7,908 nucleotides of DNA from UBA3941 sp035647175 (GCA_035647175.1 DASRNX010000015.1:1-7908); one strand, 5' to 3'; counted from the stretch's first letter, positions 1 to 4,914 are shown. Notes: generated from the letters alone by a model not told the origin. Translations and numbers: made by a program.

Positions 1-231
1 GTCTATAAGTTTATAGAAGAGGAGGTGGACAGGGAGCTCTTGAATTTGGCCATGGATAAACTGACGCTGCGGGAGAAAAAAATCATGGAGCTCAGATTCG
101 GTCTGACCGGGGGAAAGGAGCAGACCCAGAAGGAGGTAGCCGACTTTTTGGGGATCTCCCAATCATATATTTCAAGGCTCGAAAAACGGATAATTAAGAG
201 ACTTAAGAAGGAAATCTCCAAAATGGTATAG
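1..231 (+). CDS. sigE: RNA polymerase sporulation sigma factor SigE, C-terminal fragment
   Basis: The window opens inside this gene; reading is open from base 1 and 76 residues are visible before the TAG stop. SigE is the early mother-cell sigma factor, made as a pro-protein and activated after asymmetric division (family knowledge). The visible part is sigma region 4: the LTLREKKIMELRFGL segment at residues 18-32 of the fragment is region 4.1, and the helix-turn-helix that contacts the -35 element follows, with EVADFLGISQSYISRLEKR at about 44-62. The ending LKKEISKMV closely matches the end of known SigE proteins from memory. An internal GTG at 25 is not a real start, because the frame stays open upstream and homology continues across it. 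The gene lies directly upstream of sigG, the classical spoIIG locus order; spoIIGA would be expected further upstream. The stop codon lies within a perfect palindrome. Confidence 0.95.
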   Translation, partial: VYKFIEEEVDRELLNLAMDKLTLREKKIMELRFGLTGGKEQTQKEVADFLGISQSYISRLEKRIIKRLKKEISKMV

Positions 232-240
232 ACTATACCA
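224..240. repeat. 17-bp perfect palindrome over the sigE stop codon
   Basis: TGGTATAG and CTATACCA are exact reverse complements separated by a single A. The left arm supplies the last sense bases and the TAG stop of sigE. No T-tract follows, so it does not look like an intrinsic terminator. It could be a DNA-binding site or chance. Confidence 0.5.
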
Positions 241-333
241 CCATAAACCAACATTAACATACAAAGATTGTAAACCCCATTTTAGAATAAAAACCTTGGT
301 CCGGGGCAATACTTCATCTATAGAGTTAACAAT

Positions 334-394
334 TAAGGGTTTCAACTTAGAATATTTTTGATCCCATGGGTCAACGCCATAAGTGAAACCCTTA
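334..394. repeat. Nested inverted repeat in the sigE-sigG gap
   Basis: TAAGGGTTTCA (334-344) is the exact reverse complement of TGAAACCCTTA (384-394), and pairing continues inward as AACTT/AAG with one bulged base. The 39-nt interior holds a second palindrome centred on CCCATGGG (about 363-370), flanked by TTGA and TCAA. In a transcript reading through from sigE this would fold as a stem carrying an inner hairpin. No T-run follows. The right arm falls inside the spacer of the candidate sigG promoter, so a transcript started from that promoter would lack the structure. Confidence 0.65.
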
Positions 395-404
395 TCACAT
401 ACTA
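377..404 (+). promoter_or_regulatory. Candidate SigF/SigG-type promoter of sigG
   Basis: CATACTA at 398-404 fits the SigG -10 consensus CATWHTA completely. CCATA at 377-381 fits the -35 pattern gHATR in four of five positions. The spacer is 16 nt, slightly shorter than usual. Transcription would start near 411, leaving a very short leader before the ribosome site GGAGG at 417-421. Forespore control of sigG by SigF and then SigG is known for this gene, which supports the call, but it rests on motif match alone. Confidence 0.45.
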
Positions 405-428
405 CTGCAGACGGACGGAGGTTTTGGT

Positions 429-1202
429 ATGCTTGTAAATAAAGTAGAGATCTGTGGGGTCAACACTTCAAAACTGCCGGTATTATCTAATGAGAGGATG
501 AAGGAATTATTTGCCCTTATGCATTCCGGGGACGACAGTGCAAGGGAGGAATTTATACAGGGAAACCTTAGGCTGGTTTTGAGCGTCATAAAGCGATTCA
601 ACAACCGAGGAGAAAACATCGATGACCTCTTTCAGGTCGGATGTATCGGACTCATAAAAGCAATTGATAATTTTGATTTGTCGCATAACGTCAGATTTTC
701 GACCTATGCGGTTCCCATGATAATAGGAGAAATTCGCAGGTACTTAAGGGATAACAATTCCATCAGGGTCAGCAGATCCTTGAGGGATATCGCCTATAAG
801 GCACTGCAGATAAGGGATCAATTGATAAACAAAAACTCAAAGGAACCCACCGTTACCGAGATAGCCAAAGAACTCAATATCTCCAGGGAGGAAGTAGTTT
901 TTGCCTTAGACGCCATCCAGGATCCCGTTTCATTATTTGAGCCCATATACAACGATGGCGGCGACGCTATCTTCGTTATGGACCAGGTCAGCGATGAGAA
1001 GAATCTGGATGATGCCTGGCTTGAGGGCATAGCCTTGAGGGAGGCCATGAGCAAGCTTAACCAACGGGAAAAGCTCATATTGACCCTCAGATTCTTTGAG
1101 GGCAGGACCCAGATGGAAGTCGCCGAAGAAATCGGTATATCCCAAGCCCAGGTTTCACGTTTGGAAAAGACCGCCCTAAACCATATGCGCAAACACATAT
1201 AG
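429..1202 (+). CDS. sigG: RNA polymerase sporulation sigma factor SigG
   Basis: Complete late-forespore sigma factor, 257 residues, close to the length of known SigG proteins. It directs forespore genes after engulfment, such as those for small acid-soluble proteins and germination receptors (family knowledge). The N-terminal KVEICGVNTSKLPVL (5-19) is the SigG signature that separates it from SigF. Region 2 follows, with DDLFQVGCIGLIKAIDNFD at 65-83 and the -10 recognition segment RFSTYAVPMIIGEIRRYLRD at 89-108. Region 3 spans about 115-165 and includes the SigG-like FALDAIQDPVSLFEPIYNDGGD block (158-179). The region 4 helix-turn-helix lies at 227-250. The ATG at 429 has GGAGG 7 nt upstream. 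The gene is separated from sigE by 197 bp and followed by a hairpin terminator, so it can be a single-gene unit as well as receiving read-through from sigE. Confidence 0.97.
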   Translation: MLVNKVEICGVNTSKLPVLSNERMKELFALMHSGDDSAREEFIQGNLRLVLSVIKRFNNRGENIDDLFQVGCIGLIKAIDNFDLSHNVRFSTYAVPMIIGEIRRYLRDNNSIRVSRSLRDIAYKALQIRDQLINKNSKEPTVTEIAKELNISREEVVFALDAIQDPVSLFEPIYNDGGDAIFVMDQVSDEKNLDDAWLEGIALREAMSKLNQREKLILTLRFFEGRTQMEVAEEIGISQAQVSRLEKTALNHMRKHI

Positions 1203-1227
1203 ATACCGGTCCGGTTAATGATCACAC

Positions 1228-1255
1228 AGCAATTGCGAGAGCAATTGCTTTTATT
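1228..1255 (+). terminator. Intrinsic terminator after sigG
   Basis: AGCAATTGC (1228-1236) and GCAATTGCT (1241-1249) form a perfect 9-bp stem closed by a GAGA tetraloop, a stable GNRA-type loop. The stem runs into TTTTATT. It lies 26 nt after the sigG stop. The stem is A/T-rich and the T-tract short, so termination may be partial. Confidence 0.75.
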
Positions 1256-1278
1256 GTATAACGGGGCGGATACTTTTT

Positions 1279-1308
1279 TTCATACCCTCGTCCAAGGGGG
1301 AATATAAT
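1279..1308 (+). promoter_or_regulatory. Weak SigA-like promoter candidate
   Basis: A perfect -10 hexamer TATAAT (1303-1308) lies 18 nt after TTCATA (1279-1284), which matches the -35 consensus at four of six positions. If active it would transcribe the two large hairpins and give the ylmC-like gene a leader of about 270 nt. The surrounding sequence is A/T-rich, so a chance match is likely. Confidence 0.25.
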
Positions 1309-1328
1309 ATATTAACCTGTTGTGCAAT

Positions 1329-1411
1329 ATATGTTACGAAAAAGATCTTTCAATACAAAATCAGTTAAGTTATCTGATTTTCGTTATAGCAATGTATTTT
1401 TCGTAACATAT
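1329..1411. repeat. Large inverted repeat with 15-bp perfect arms and inner hairpin
   Basis: ATATGTTACGAAAAA (1329-1343) is the exact reverse complement of TTTTTCGTAACATAT (1397-1411). Inside lies a second perfect dyad, AAAATCAG (1357-1364) and CTGATTTT (1374-1381), with a 9-nt loop. The element is 83 bp and has no coding potential. It could be a tiny non-autonomous mobile element with terminal inverted repeats, or a structured RNA or leader. TA dinucleotides at both arm tips would fit a TA target but are not conclusive. Confidence 0.8.
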
Positions 1412-1423
1412 GAATTGAGGATA

Positions 1424-1472
1424 ATGTTTTACGACACCCGTATACTAATGTAGAATGTTTGTCGTAAAACAT
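1424..1472. repeat. Second inverted repeat with 12-bp perfect arms
   Basis: ATGTTTTACGAC (1424-1435) pairs exactly with GTCGTAAAACAT (1461-1472) around a 25-nt loop. It starts 12 nt after the larger inverted repeat ends. The arm sequence ATGTTTTACGA resembles ATGTTACGAAA of its neighbour, which suggests the two are related or recognised by the same factor. No T-tract follows on the + strand. Confidence 0.75.
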
Positions 1473-1473
1473 A

Positions 1474-1518
1474 TAGTTAAACATACTGGTAATGGCTATT
1501 ATCAAATGGCTATTATCA
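1474..1518. repeat. Intergenic repeat module with tandem 14-mer
   Basis: AATGGCTATTATCA occurs twice in perfect tandem at 1491-1504 and 1505-1518. The first unit also belongs to a larger block: TAGTTAAA (1474-1481), seven variable bases, then GTAATGGCTATT (1489-1500). The same two blocks with the same spacing occur at 7574-7600 downstream of plsY. The second unit leads into a hairpin, ATTATC (1512-1517) and GATAAT (1527-1532), which also has a counterpart downstream of plsY. Confidence 0.7.
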
Positions 1519-1584
1519 CACAATAGGATAATGTACTGGCATAATGCGCTATATTAATCCAAAATAATAGGGGTGATGGGTGTC

Positions 1585-1836
1585 ATGGCAAAGTCTTCAG
1601 ACTTTCGGCAAAAGGAAGTTATAAACGTTCGAAACGGTAAGAAACTCGGTGTTATAGTCGATATGGAATTCGATCTCTTAGCCGGCAGAATAACAGCGAT
1701 TGTAGTTCCGGGCTCTAACAGGCTCATGGGATTTTTCAAGGGGGATAAGGATTATGTAATACCCTGGGACAAGATAAAAAAGATAGGTGATGATGTCATA
1801 CTGGTGGATGTAGATTCCAATAGATTCGAAAGTTAA
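1585..1836 (+). CDS. ylmC: YlmC/YmxH family PRC-barrel sporulation protein
   Basis: Small protein of 83 residues forming one PRC-barrel-like domain. Family members are about 80-90 residues, are found in spore formers, and have no firmly assigned biochemical role. Visible family features are KEVINVRNGKKLGVIVDMEFD (10-30, the start of the barrel), GRITAIVVPG (34-43), and the WDKIKKIGDDVILVDVD end (61-77) with the typical IPW before it. In Bacillus the ylmC gene also lies shortly downstream of sigG, which favours ylmC over its paralogue ymxH; the sequence alone does not separate them with certainty. The ATG at 1585 is chosen because AGGGGTGA (1569-1576) sits 8 nt upstream; the in-frame GTG at 1573 and ATG at 1576 overlap that ribosome site. 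No terminator is seen between this gene and the nrdR promoter. Confidence 0.85.
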   Translation: MAKSSDFRQKEVINVRNGKKLGVIVDMEFDLLAGRITAIVVPGSNRLMGFFKGDKDYVIPWDKIKKIGDDVILVDVDSNRFES

Positions 1837-1839
1837 GAC

Positions 1840-1874
1840 GATTTTGTGAATTGGTTGATTTTTGTAAATTGATT
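1840..1874. repeat. Imperfect tandem duplication before the nrdR promoter
   Basis: GATTTTGTGAATTGGTT (1840-1856) is followed immediately by GATTTTTGTAAATTGATT (1857-1874), differing by one inserted T and two substitutions. It is A/T-rich and lies just upstream of the nrdR -35 element, where an UP-element-like role or simple replication slippage are both possible. Confidence 0.5.
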
Positions 1875-1885
1875 GCAAAATTGTA

Positions 1886-1914
1886 TGGACAAGTGTGACA
1901 AATATGGGTACAAT
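1886..1914 (+). promoter_or_regulatory. SigA-type promoter of nrdR
   Basis: TGGACA (1886-1891) and TACAAT (1909-1914) each differ from consensus by one base and are separated by exactly 17 nt. Transcription would begin near 1921, giving a leader of about 63 nt. GGTACAA (1907-1913), overlapping the -10, is the reverse complement of TTGTACC (1934-1940), a dyad around the start point that could be an operator. It does not resemble the NrdR box as I know it. Confidence 0.65.
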
Positions 1915-1983
1915 GTACTAAAGGTTAGGAGTTTTGTACCAAAATTTGAAGGTAATAGACTAGGAACGGGGGTTTTTGTACGT

Positions 1984-2439
1984 ATGAGGTGTCCTTTCTG
2001 TGGAAATTTAGATAGCAGGGTTGTGGATTCCCGGCCTACAGACGAAGGTGCCAGTATCAGGAGGCGCAGGGAGTGTATAGAATGCGCGAAAAGGTTTACC
2101 ACCTATGAAAAGATCGAGACATTGCCAATCTTTGTTATAAAAAAGGACGGCAGAAGGGAATCTTTTAATGGGGACAAGATAAAGGTAGGACTTGTGAAGG
2201 CATGTGAGAAAAGGCCAGTAGCTATAGGGGAATTGGATAAGTTGGTACAAGACATCGAAAAGGCCGTATATAACTCTCTGGAGCTGGAAATAACCAGCGA
2301 AAAAATAGGCCAGATGGTCATGGAAAGGCTTCAAAAGCTGGACGAAGTCGCCTATGTACGCTTTGCGTCTGTCTACAGACAATTCGCAGATGTCAACAGC
2401 TTCATAGAGGAGCTGGAAAAGATCATAAAGGACAGATAA
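1984..2439 (+). CDS. nrdR: Transcriptional repressor NrdR
   Basis: Nucleotide-responsive repressor of ribonucleotide reductase genes; 151 residues, the usual family length. The N-terminal zinc ribbon has all four cysteines, C3, C6, C31 and C34 (MRCPFC and ECIEC), followed by FTTYEKIE. The basic stretch SIRRRRE (24-30) belongs to the DNA-binding part. The ATP-cone that senses ATP/dATP covers about 49-139, starting with VIKKDGRRESFNGDKI and including the conserved VAYVRFASVYRQF (122-134). The ATG at 1984 is chosen over longer in-frame options because the family begins with MRCPFC; a purine-rich stretch AGGAACGGGGG at 1962-1972 lies a little further upstream than ideal. The gene has its own promoter and a strong terminator, so it appears monocistronic. 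No ribonucleotide reductase gene is in this window. Confidence 0.96.
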   Translation: MRCPFCGNLDSRVVDSRPTDEGASIRRRRECIECAKRFTTYEKIETLPIFVIKKDGRRESFNGDKIKVGLVKACEKRPVAIGELDKLVQDIEKAVYNSLELEITSEKIGQMVMERLQKLDEVAYVRFASVYRQFADVNSFIEELEKIIKDR

Positions 2440-2459
2440 CAGCGGATTAACTCGCACAC

Positions 2460-2487
2460 AAGAGCCATATAGAGGGGCTCTTTTTTT
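2460..2487 (+). terminator. Intrinsic terminator after nrdR
   Basis: AAGAGCC (2460-2466) and GGCTCTT (2476-2482) form a 7-bp stem with a 9-nt loop, and the stem runs into seven consecutive T (2481-2487). This is the clearest terminator in the window and isolates nrdR from the DUF1614-spoIIP cluster. Confidence 0.85.
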
Positions 2488-2527
2488 GTTCGAATACAAC
2501 TATTGCGACCTGGGCAATATAACTGTG

Positions 2528-2544
2528 ATTGAGAAAATCTCAAT
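2528..2544. promoter_or_regulatory. Perfect palindrome upstream of the DUF1614-spoIIP cluster
   Basis: ATTGAGA (2528-2534) and TCTCAAT (2538-2544) are exact reverse complements around AAA. It lies 40 nt before the DUF1614 start in a 97-bp gap that has no recognisable SigA promoter. A second small dyad, TATTGC (2501-2506) and GCAATA (2514-2519), lies just upstream. The size and position suit an operator for a dimeric regulator, but no regulator is identified. Confidence 0.45.
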
Positions 2545-2584
2545 AACATATTGATGACTCCAATTCATAGGACGAGGTGATAAT

Positions 2585-3286
2585 ATGTCTGTAGGTCTGA
2601 CTCTGTTGGTCGTTGCGGGGATCCTGTTTTTGTTTGGCATAGGTCATAACGTATTGGATCGAATGCGCCTTAGCGATAAAGCCGCACTGCTCTTCATGGC
2701 AGGAATTCTTGTAGGCAGTTTGGTGCCCAACATCCCCTTAGGGGCCAGGGTTTCTATAAATATCGGCGGGGCTATAATCCCCCTTATACTGGCTATATAC
2801 GTATTTACAAAGGCGGGGACCGCCAAGGAAAGAACCCGAACTGTCCTGGCATCTATCCTGGCGGGGATAGGGGTTTATATTGCCGGGCGGCTCCTTCCCC
2901 ACGAGCCGGAGACCATGATGGTGGATCCAAACTATGTCTACGGTATCATAGCGGGGATAATAGCTTATTTGTTTGGCAGATCCAGGCGCGCTTCATTTAT
3001 AGCGGGCATAGTCGGGGTGATTTTGGCCGATATTGCCCAGGGCGTAGTTAACTTTACCAATAACTTACCTGTCCCTGTACGCTTTGGTGGGGCGGGAGCG
3101 GTGGATGCAGTAGTCATATCCGGATTTTTGGCGGTTATTCTGGCCGAAGTAGTGGGTGAGCTACGGGAGAAAATGCAGGGAGGAACCAAGAAAAAGCAGA
3201 TGGGCTTTCATGACGGCGAATTCATCAACTTGGTTGGCTTCGATGCAGAGGAGGAAAAGGACGATGAAGGTGCAAAGGAAAAATAG
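2585..3286 (+). CDS. DUF1614 family integral membrane protein
   Basis: Polytopic membrane protein of 233 residues of unknown function. About seven hydrophobic segments are visible, at roughly 4-20, 33-49, 56-74, 85-101, 116-131, 136-152 and 170-190. The ARVSINIGGAIIPLILAIYV block (54-73) and the glycine-rich GGAGAVDAVVISGFLAVILAE block (168-188) match what I recall of the DUF1614 family. The C-terminus after residue 195 is soluble, first basic (TKKKQ, 201-205), then strongly acidic (AEEEKDDEGAKEK). The ATG at 2585 follows AGGACGAGGTGA, a strong ribosome site. The spoIIP start codon and its ribosome site lie inside the last 40 bases, so the two genes are translationally coupled. In clostridia this family commonly sits beside spoIIP, which suggests a role in the sporulation envelope (inference). 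Confidence 0.8.
   Translation: MSVGLTLLVVAGILFLFGIGHNVLDRMRLSDKAALLFMAGILVGSLVPNIPLGARVSINIGGAIIPLILAIYVFTKAGTAKERTRTVLASILAGIGVYIAGRLLPHEPETMMVDPNYVYGIIAGIIAYLFGRSRRASFIAGIVGVILADIAQGVVNFTNNLPVPVRFGGAGAVDAVVISGFLAVILAEVVGELREKMQGGTKKKQMGFHDGEFINLVGFDAEEEKDDEGAKEK
3248..3254 (+). promoter_or_regulatory. Ribosome binding site that fixes the spoIIP start
   Basis: GAGGAGG inside the DUF1614 coding region lies 9 nt before ATG at 3264. A longer open frame from 3156 has no comparable site, and its extra 36 residues are unlike SpoIIP. Confidence 0.8.
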
Positions 3287-4424
3287 ATCCGTCAAGGCGA
3301 TAGCGATAATTCTGATTATATTGGCTACTGTGTTGCCGGCGGGCAAAGCGGGGGCGGATGATTGGTATGGTGGGGAACCGGGTTTTTTTACCCTCTTTGA
3401 TGAAGAGGGCGGGAAGCTTACGGTTATGGCCAGCGAGATGTTCAAGGACGATGAATATATCAGCGGTGACAACGGACACTACTCGATCTATTGGGTGGAC
3501 AAGGAAGGCAGAAACGCATTCGCAAAATTCATCGGCCAAGTAGAGCTCCCCGAATTCGAAGAGGTAGTGGAAACATCCGTTGAGACCCTTGCACCAAAGA
3601 ATGGGAACAGGAGCATTTTGCTGTATTGCACCCATAGCGACGAATCCTACGTCCCCAGCGACGGGGAGTCCAGCATTCCGTCTAAAGGAGGTATCTACGA
3701 CGTCGCAGAGAGCCTCAGGTCATCCCTCGAAAAAAAGGGTGTAAAGACGGTCCTGGATAGGACGCCCCACGACCCCCACGATGCAGGGGCATATCGCCGG
3801 TCCAGGCAAACCGCCATGGACCTTATAAGAAAAAATGCTCCGGTGGCCGCAGTATTTGATATCCACAGGGATGCGATCCCCAAGGAACATTACGATGCCA
3901 TGGTAAATGGGGAATATATGAGCAGCGTCAGGATAGTTATTGGCAGAAGCAACCAGAATAGAAAGGCCAACGAAGAATTAGCCTACAAGATAAAGGCTAT
4001 AGCCGACAAGACCCATCCCGGGCTCATCAAGGATATATATATAGGAAGGGGAGAATACAATCAGGAGCTGTCCCCGCGTTCCCTTCTCTTCGAATTCGGA
4101 ACCCATGAGATAAGCAAGGAGGCGGCCAAAAAAGCCACCGGTAATATAGCGGATGTAGTACATAAGGCAATATTCGGCGGCATATTCAAATCCAAGGAAC
4201 CCGCTCTAAAAAACACAACCCCGGGACAAAAACAAGCCCCAAAAGCGAAACAATTTAAGGTAACCCCCATAAGCCAAGAAAAGCAAAAGGGTGCGGGCAG
4301 GGGTATTATGTGGCTTTTTATAGTAGCCGTTGTAGGAATCGTAGTCTTTACTCTGATCAGCAAGAGCGGGAATGAGATAAAAAGCAGCTTAGAGAACATG
4401 ATGGGAAAGAGAAAAAGGGAATGA
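3264..4424 (+). CDS. spoIIP: Stage II sporulation protein P (SpoIIP-type peptidoglycan hydrolase)
   Basis: SpoIIP is a cell-wall amidase/endopeptidase acting with SpoIID and SpoIIM during forespore engulfment (family knowledge). This protein has 386 residues. An N-terminal membrane anchor or signal (11-31) follows the basic start MKVQRKNRSVK. A roughly 70-residue domain (about 38-100) contains FFTLFDEEGGKLTV and YSIYWVDKEGRNAFAKFIG. The SpoIIP catalytic domain spans about 116-302. Recognisable blocks are LYCTHSDESYVPSDG (120-134, with H124 and E127), FDIHRDA (198-204, H201), and YNQELSPRSLLFEFGTHE (265-282, E277 and H281). The more usual first histidine of HTH is C122 here. After a lysine-rich linker (309-345) comes a second hydrophobic helix, about 347-366, and a basic tail; I do not recall a C-terminal anchor in standard SpoIIP. 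The start overlaps DUF1614 by 23 nt. It may be a second SpoIIP paralogue rather than the one near gpr. Confidence 0.88.
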   Translation: MKVQRKNRSVKAIAIILIILATVLPAGKAGADDWYGGEPGFFTLFDEEGGKLTVMASEMFKDDEYISGDNGHYSIYWVDKEGRNAFAKFIGQVELPEFEEVVETSVETLAPKNGNRSILLYCTHSDESYVPSDGESSIPSKGGIYDVAESLRSSLEKKGVKTVLDRTPHDPHDAGAYRRSRQTAMDLIRKNAPVAAVFDIHRDAIPKEHYDAMVNGEYMSSVRIVIGRSNQNRKANEELAYKIKAIADKTHPGLIKDIYIGRGEYNQELSPRSLLFEFGTHEISKEAAKKATGNIADVVHKAIFGGIFKSKEPALKNTTPGQKQAPKAKQFKVTPISQEKQKGAGRGIMWLFIVAVVGIVVFTLISKSGNEIKSSLENMMGKRKRE

Positions 4425-4446
4425 TCGTTACGCATTAGGGGTTGGC

Positions 4447-4914
4447 ATGAAGGTTATCTATTATGGCGATGCTACCGCCTATGCGGCTTATGGGATGGCA
4501 GCAATCCATTTGGGCATCTATAATGAGAATGAGGTTCCCCATCGGGATGATATAATGAAACAATGGAAGTCGTGTCTCACCAGCAGCATCCCAAGGGGAA
4601 ACCTCGTCTACATGGGGCTGGATGAAATGCTCAGGGAAGTGTATGTTATTGGATGTGGCAGTCACGGCAGGATGGTCAAAAAGGCATATAAGGGGTTTGG
4701 CGAACTCTACGAAATCCATGAGGATATACTCTATATAGATGCCGGTCCCTGGGAAGGGGGAGCCAGGATTTTGGCATCCCTCTCCAAAAACTACCCGCTG
4801 ATCGAACCCATCGCGAGAAGAATCTATATCCGCTGGTTTAAAAGAATCTATCCCCTGTGGTCCGCCAGGGTGCGAAAGGGGTGGGAAATGGCTTTCAAAG
4901 GGGAAATGACGTGA
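4447..4914 (+). CDS. DUF3189 family protein, diverged copy
   Basis: Soluble protein of 155 residues, function unknown. It is a paralogue of the next gene: both have AAIHLG at residues 18-23, a GxDE motif at 57-60, and a VYVIG/IYIIG strand at 65-69. It differs in the N-terminal signature, with YYGDATAYAAYGMAAIHLG in place of the YHCYGGAHTSVTCAAIHLG of its partner, so the GG, the histidine and the HTS are lost. It also carries its own basic, aromatic C-terminal tail (RRIYIRWFKRIYPLWSARVRKGW, 124-146). Such losses suggest that it no longer shares the active or binding site of its partner and may be a partner subunit (inference). The ATG at 4447 follows AGGGG at 4437-4441, and the gene starts 22 nt after spoIIP. 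Its stop overlaps the next start. Confidence 0.7.
   Translation: MKVIYYGDATAYAAYGMAAIHLGIYNENEVPHRDDIMKQWKSCLTSSIPRGNLVYMGLDEMLREVYVIGCGSHGRMVKKAYKGFGELYEIHEDILYIDAGPWEGGARILASLSKNYPLIEPIARRIYIRWFKRIYPLWSARVRKGWEMAFKGEMT

Larger units (their letters stand above)
1203..1584. other. Gene-free stretch between sigG and the ylmC-like gene
   Basis: No plausible coding frame is present on either strand. In order it holds a short ACCGG/CCGGT inverted repeat (1205-1215), the sigG terminator, a weak promoter-like site, two large perfect inverted repeats (1329-1411 and 1424-1472), a tandem 14-mer, and a hairpin-forming block around 1510-1543 resembling the region after plsY. Gene order suggests it is the junction between the sigE-sigG unit and the ylmC-like gene. 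It is unusually rich in dyad symmetry. Confidence 0.8.

Noticed and set aside
241..251. CCATAAACCAA shared with 7736-7746
   Set aside because: An 11-base match without flanking similarity is expected several times by chance in a window of this size.
1491..1518. Tandem 14-mer as the start of a CRISPR array
   Set aside because: Only two adjacent units without spacers and no cas genes.
1873..1983. Extension of NrdR by 37 residues
   Set aside because: NrdR proteins begin with MRCPFC, and the extension covers the nrdR promoter.
2547..2555. CATATTGAT as a SigE -10 element for the DUF1614 gene
   Set aside because: It fits poorly and no -35 match lies at a suitable distance.
3156..3263. Upstream extension of the SpoIIP reading frame
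   Set aside because: The extra 36 residues lie within the DUF1614 gene in another frame, are arginine/serine-rich and unlike SpoIIP, while ATG at 3264 has a strong ribosome site and starts a signal-anchor sequence.
4857..4910. Longer start for the second DUF3189 protein
   Set aside because: It would overlap the first paralogue by 58 bases with no homology; GTG at 4911 gives the family N-terminus.
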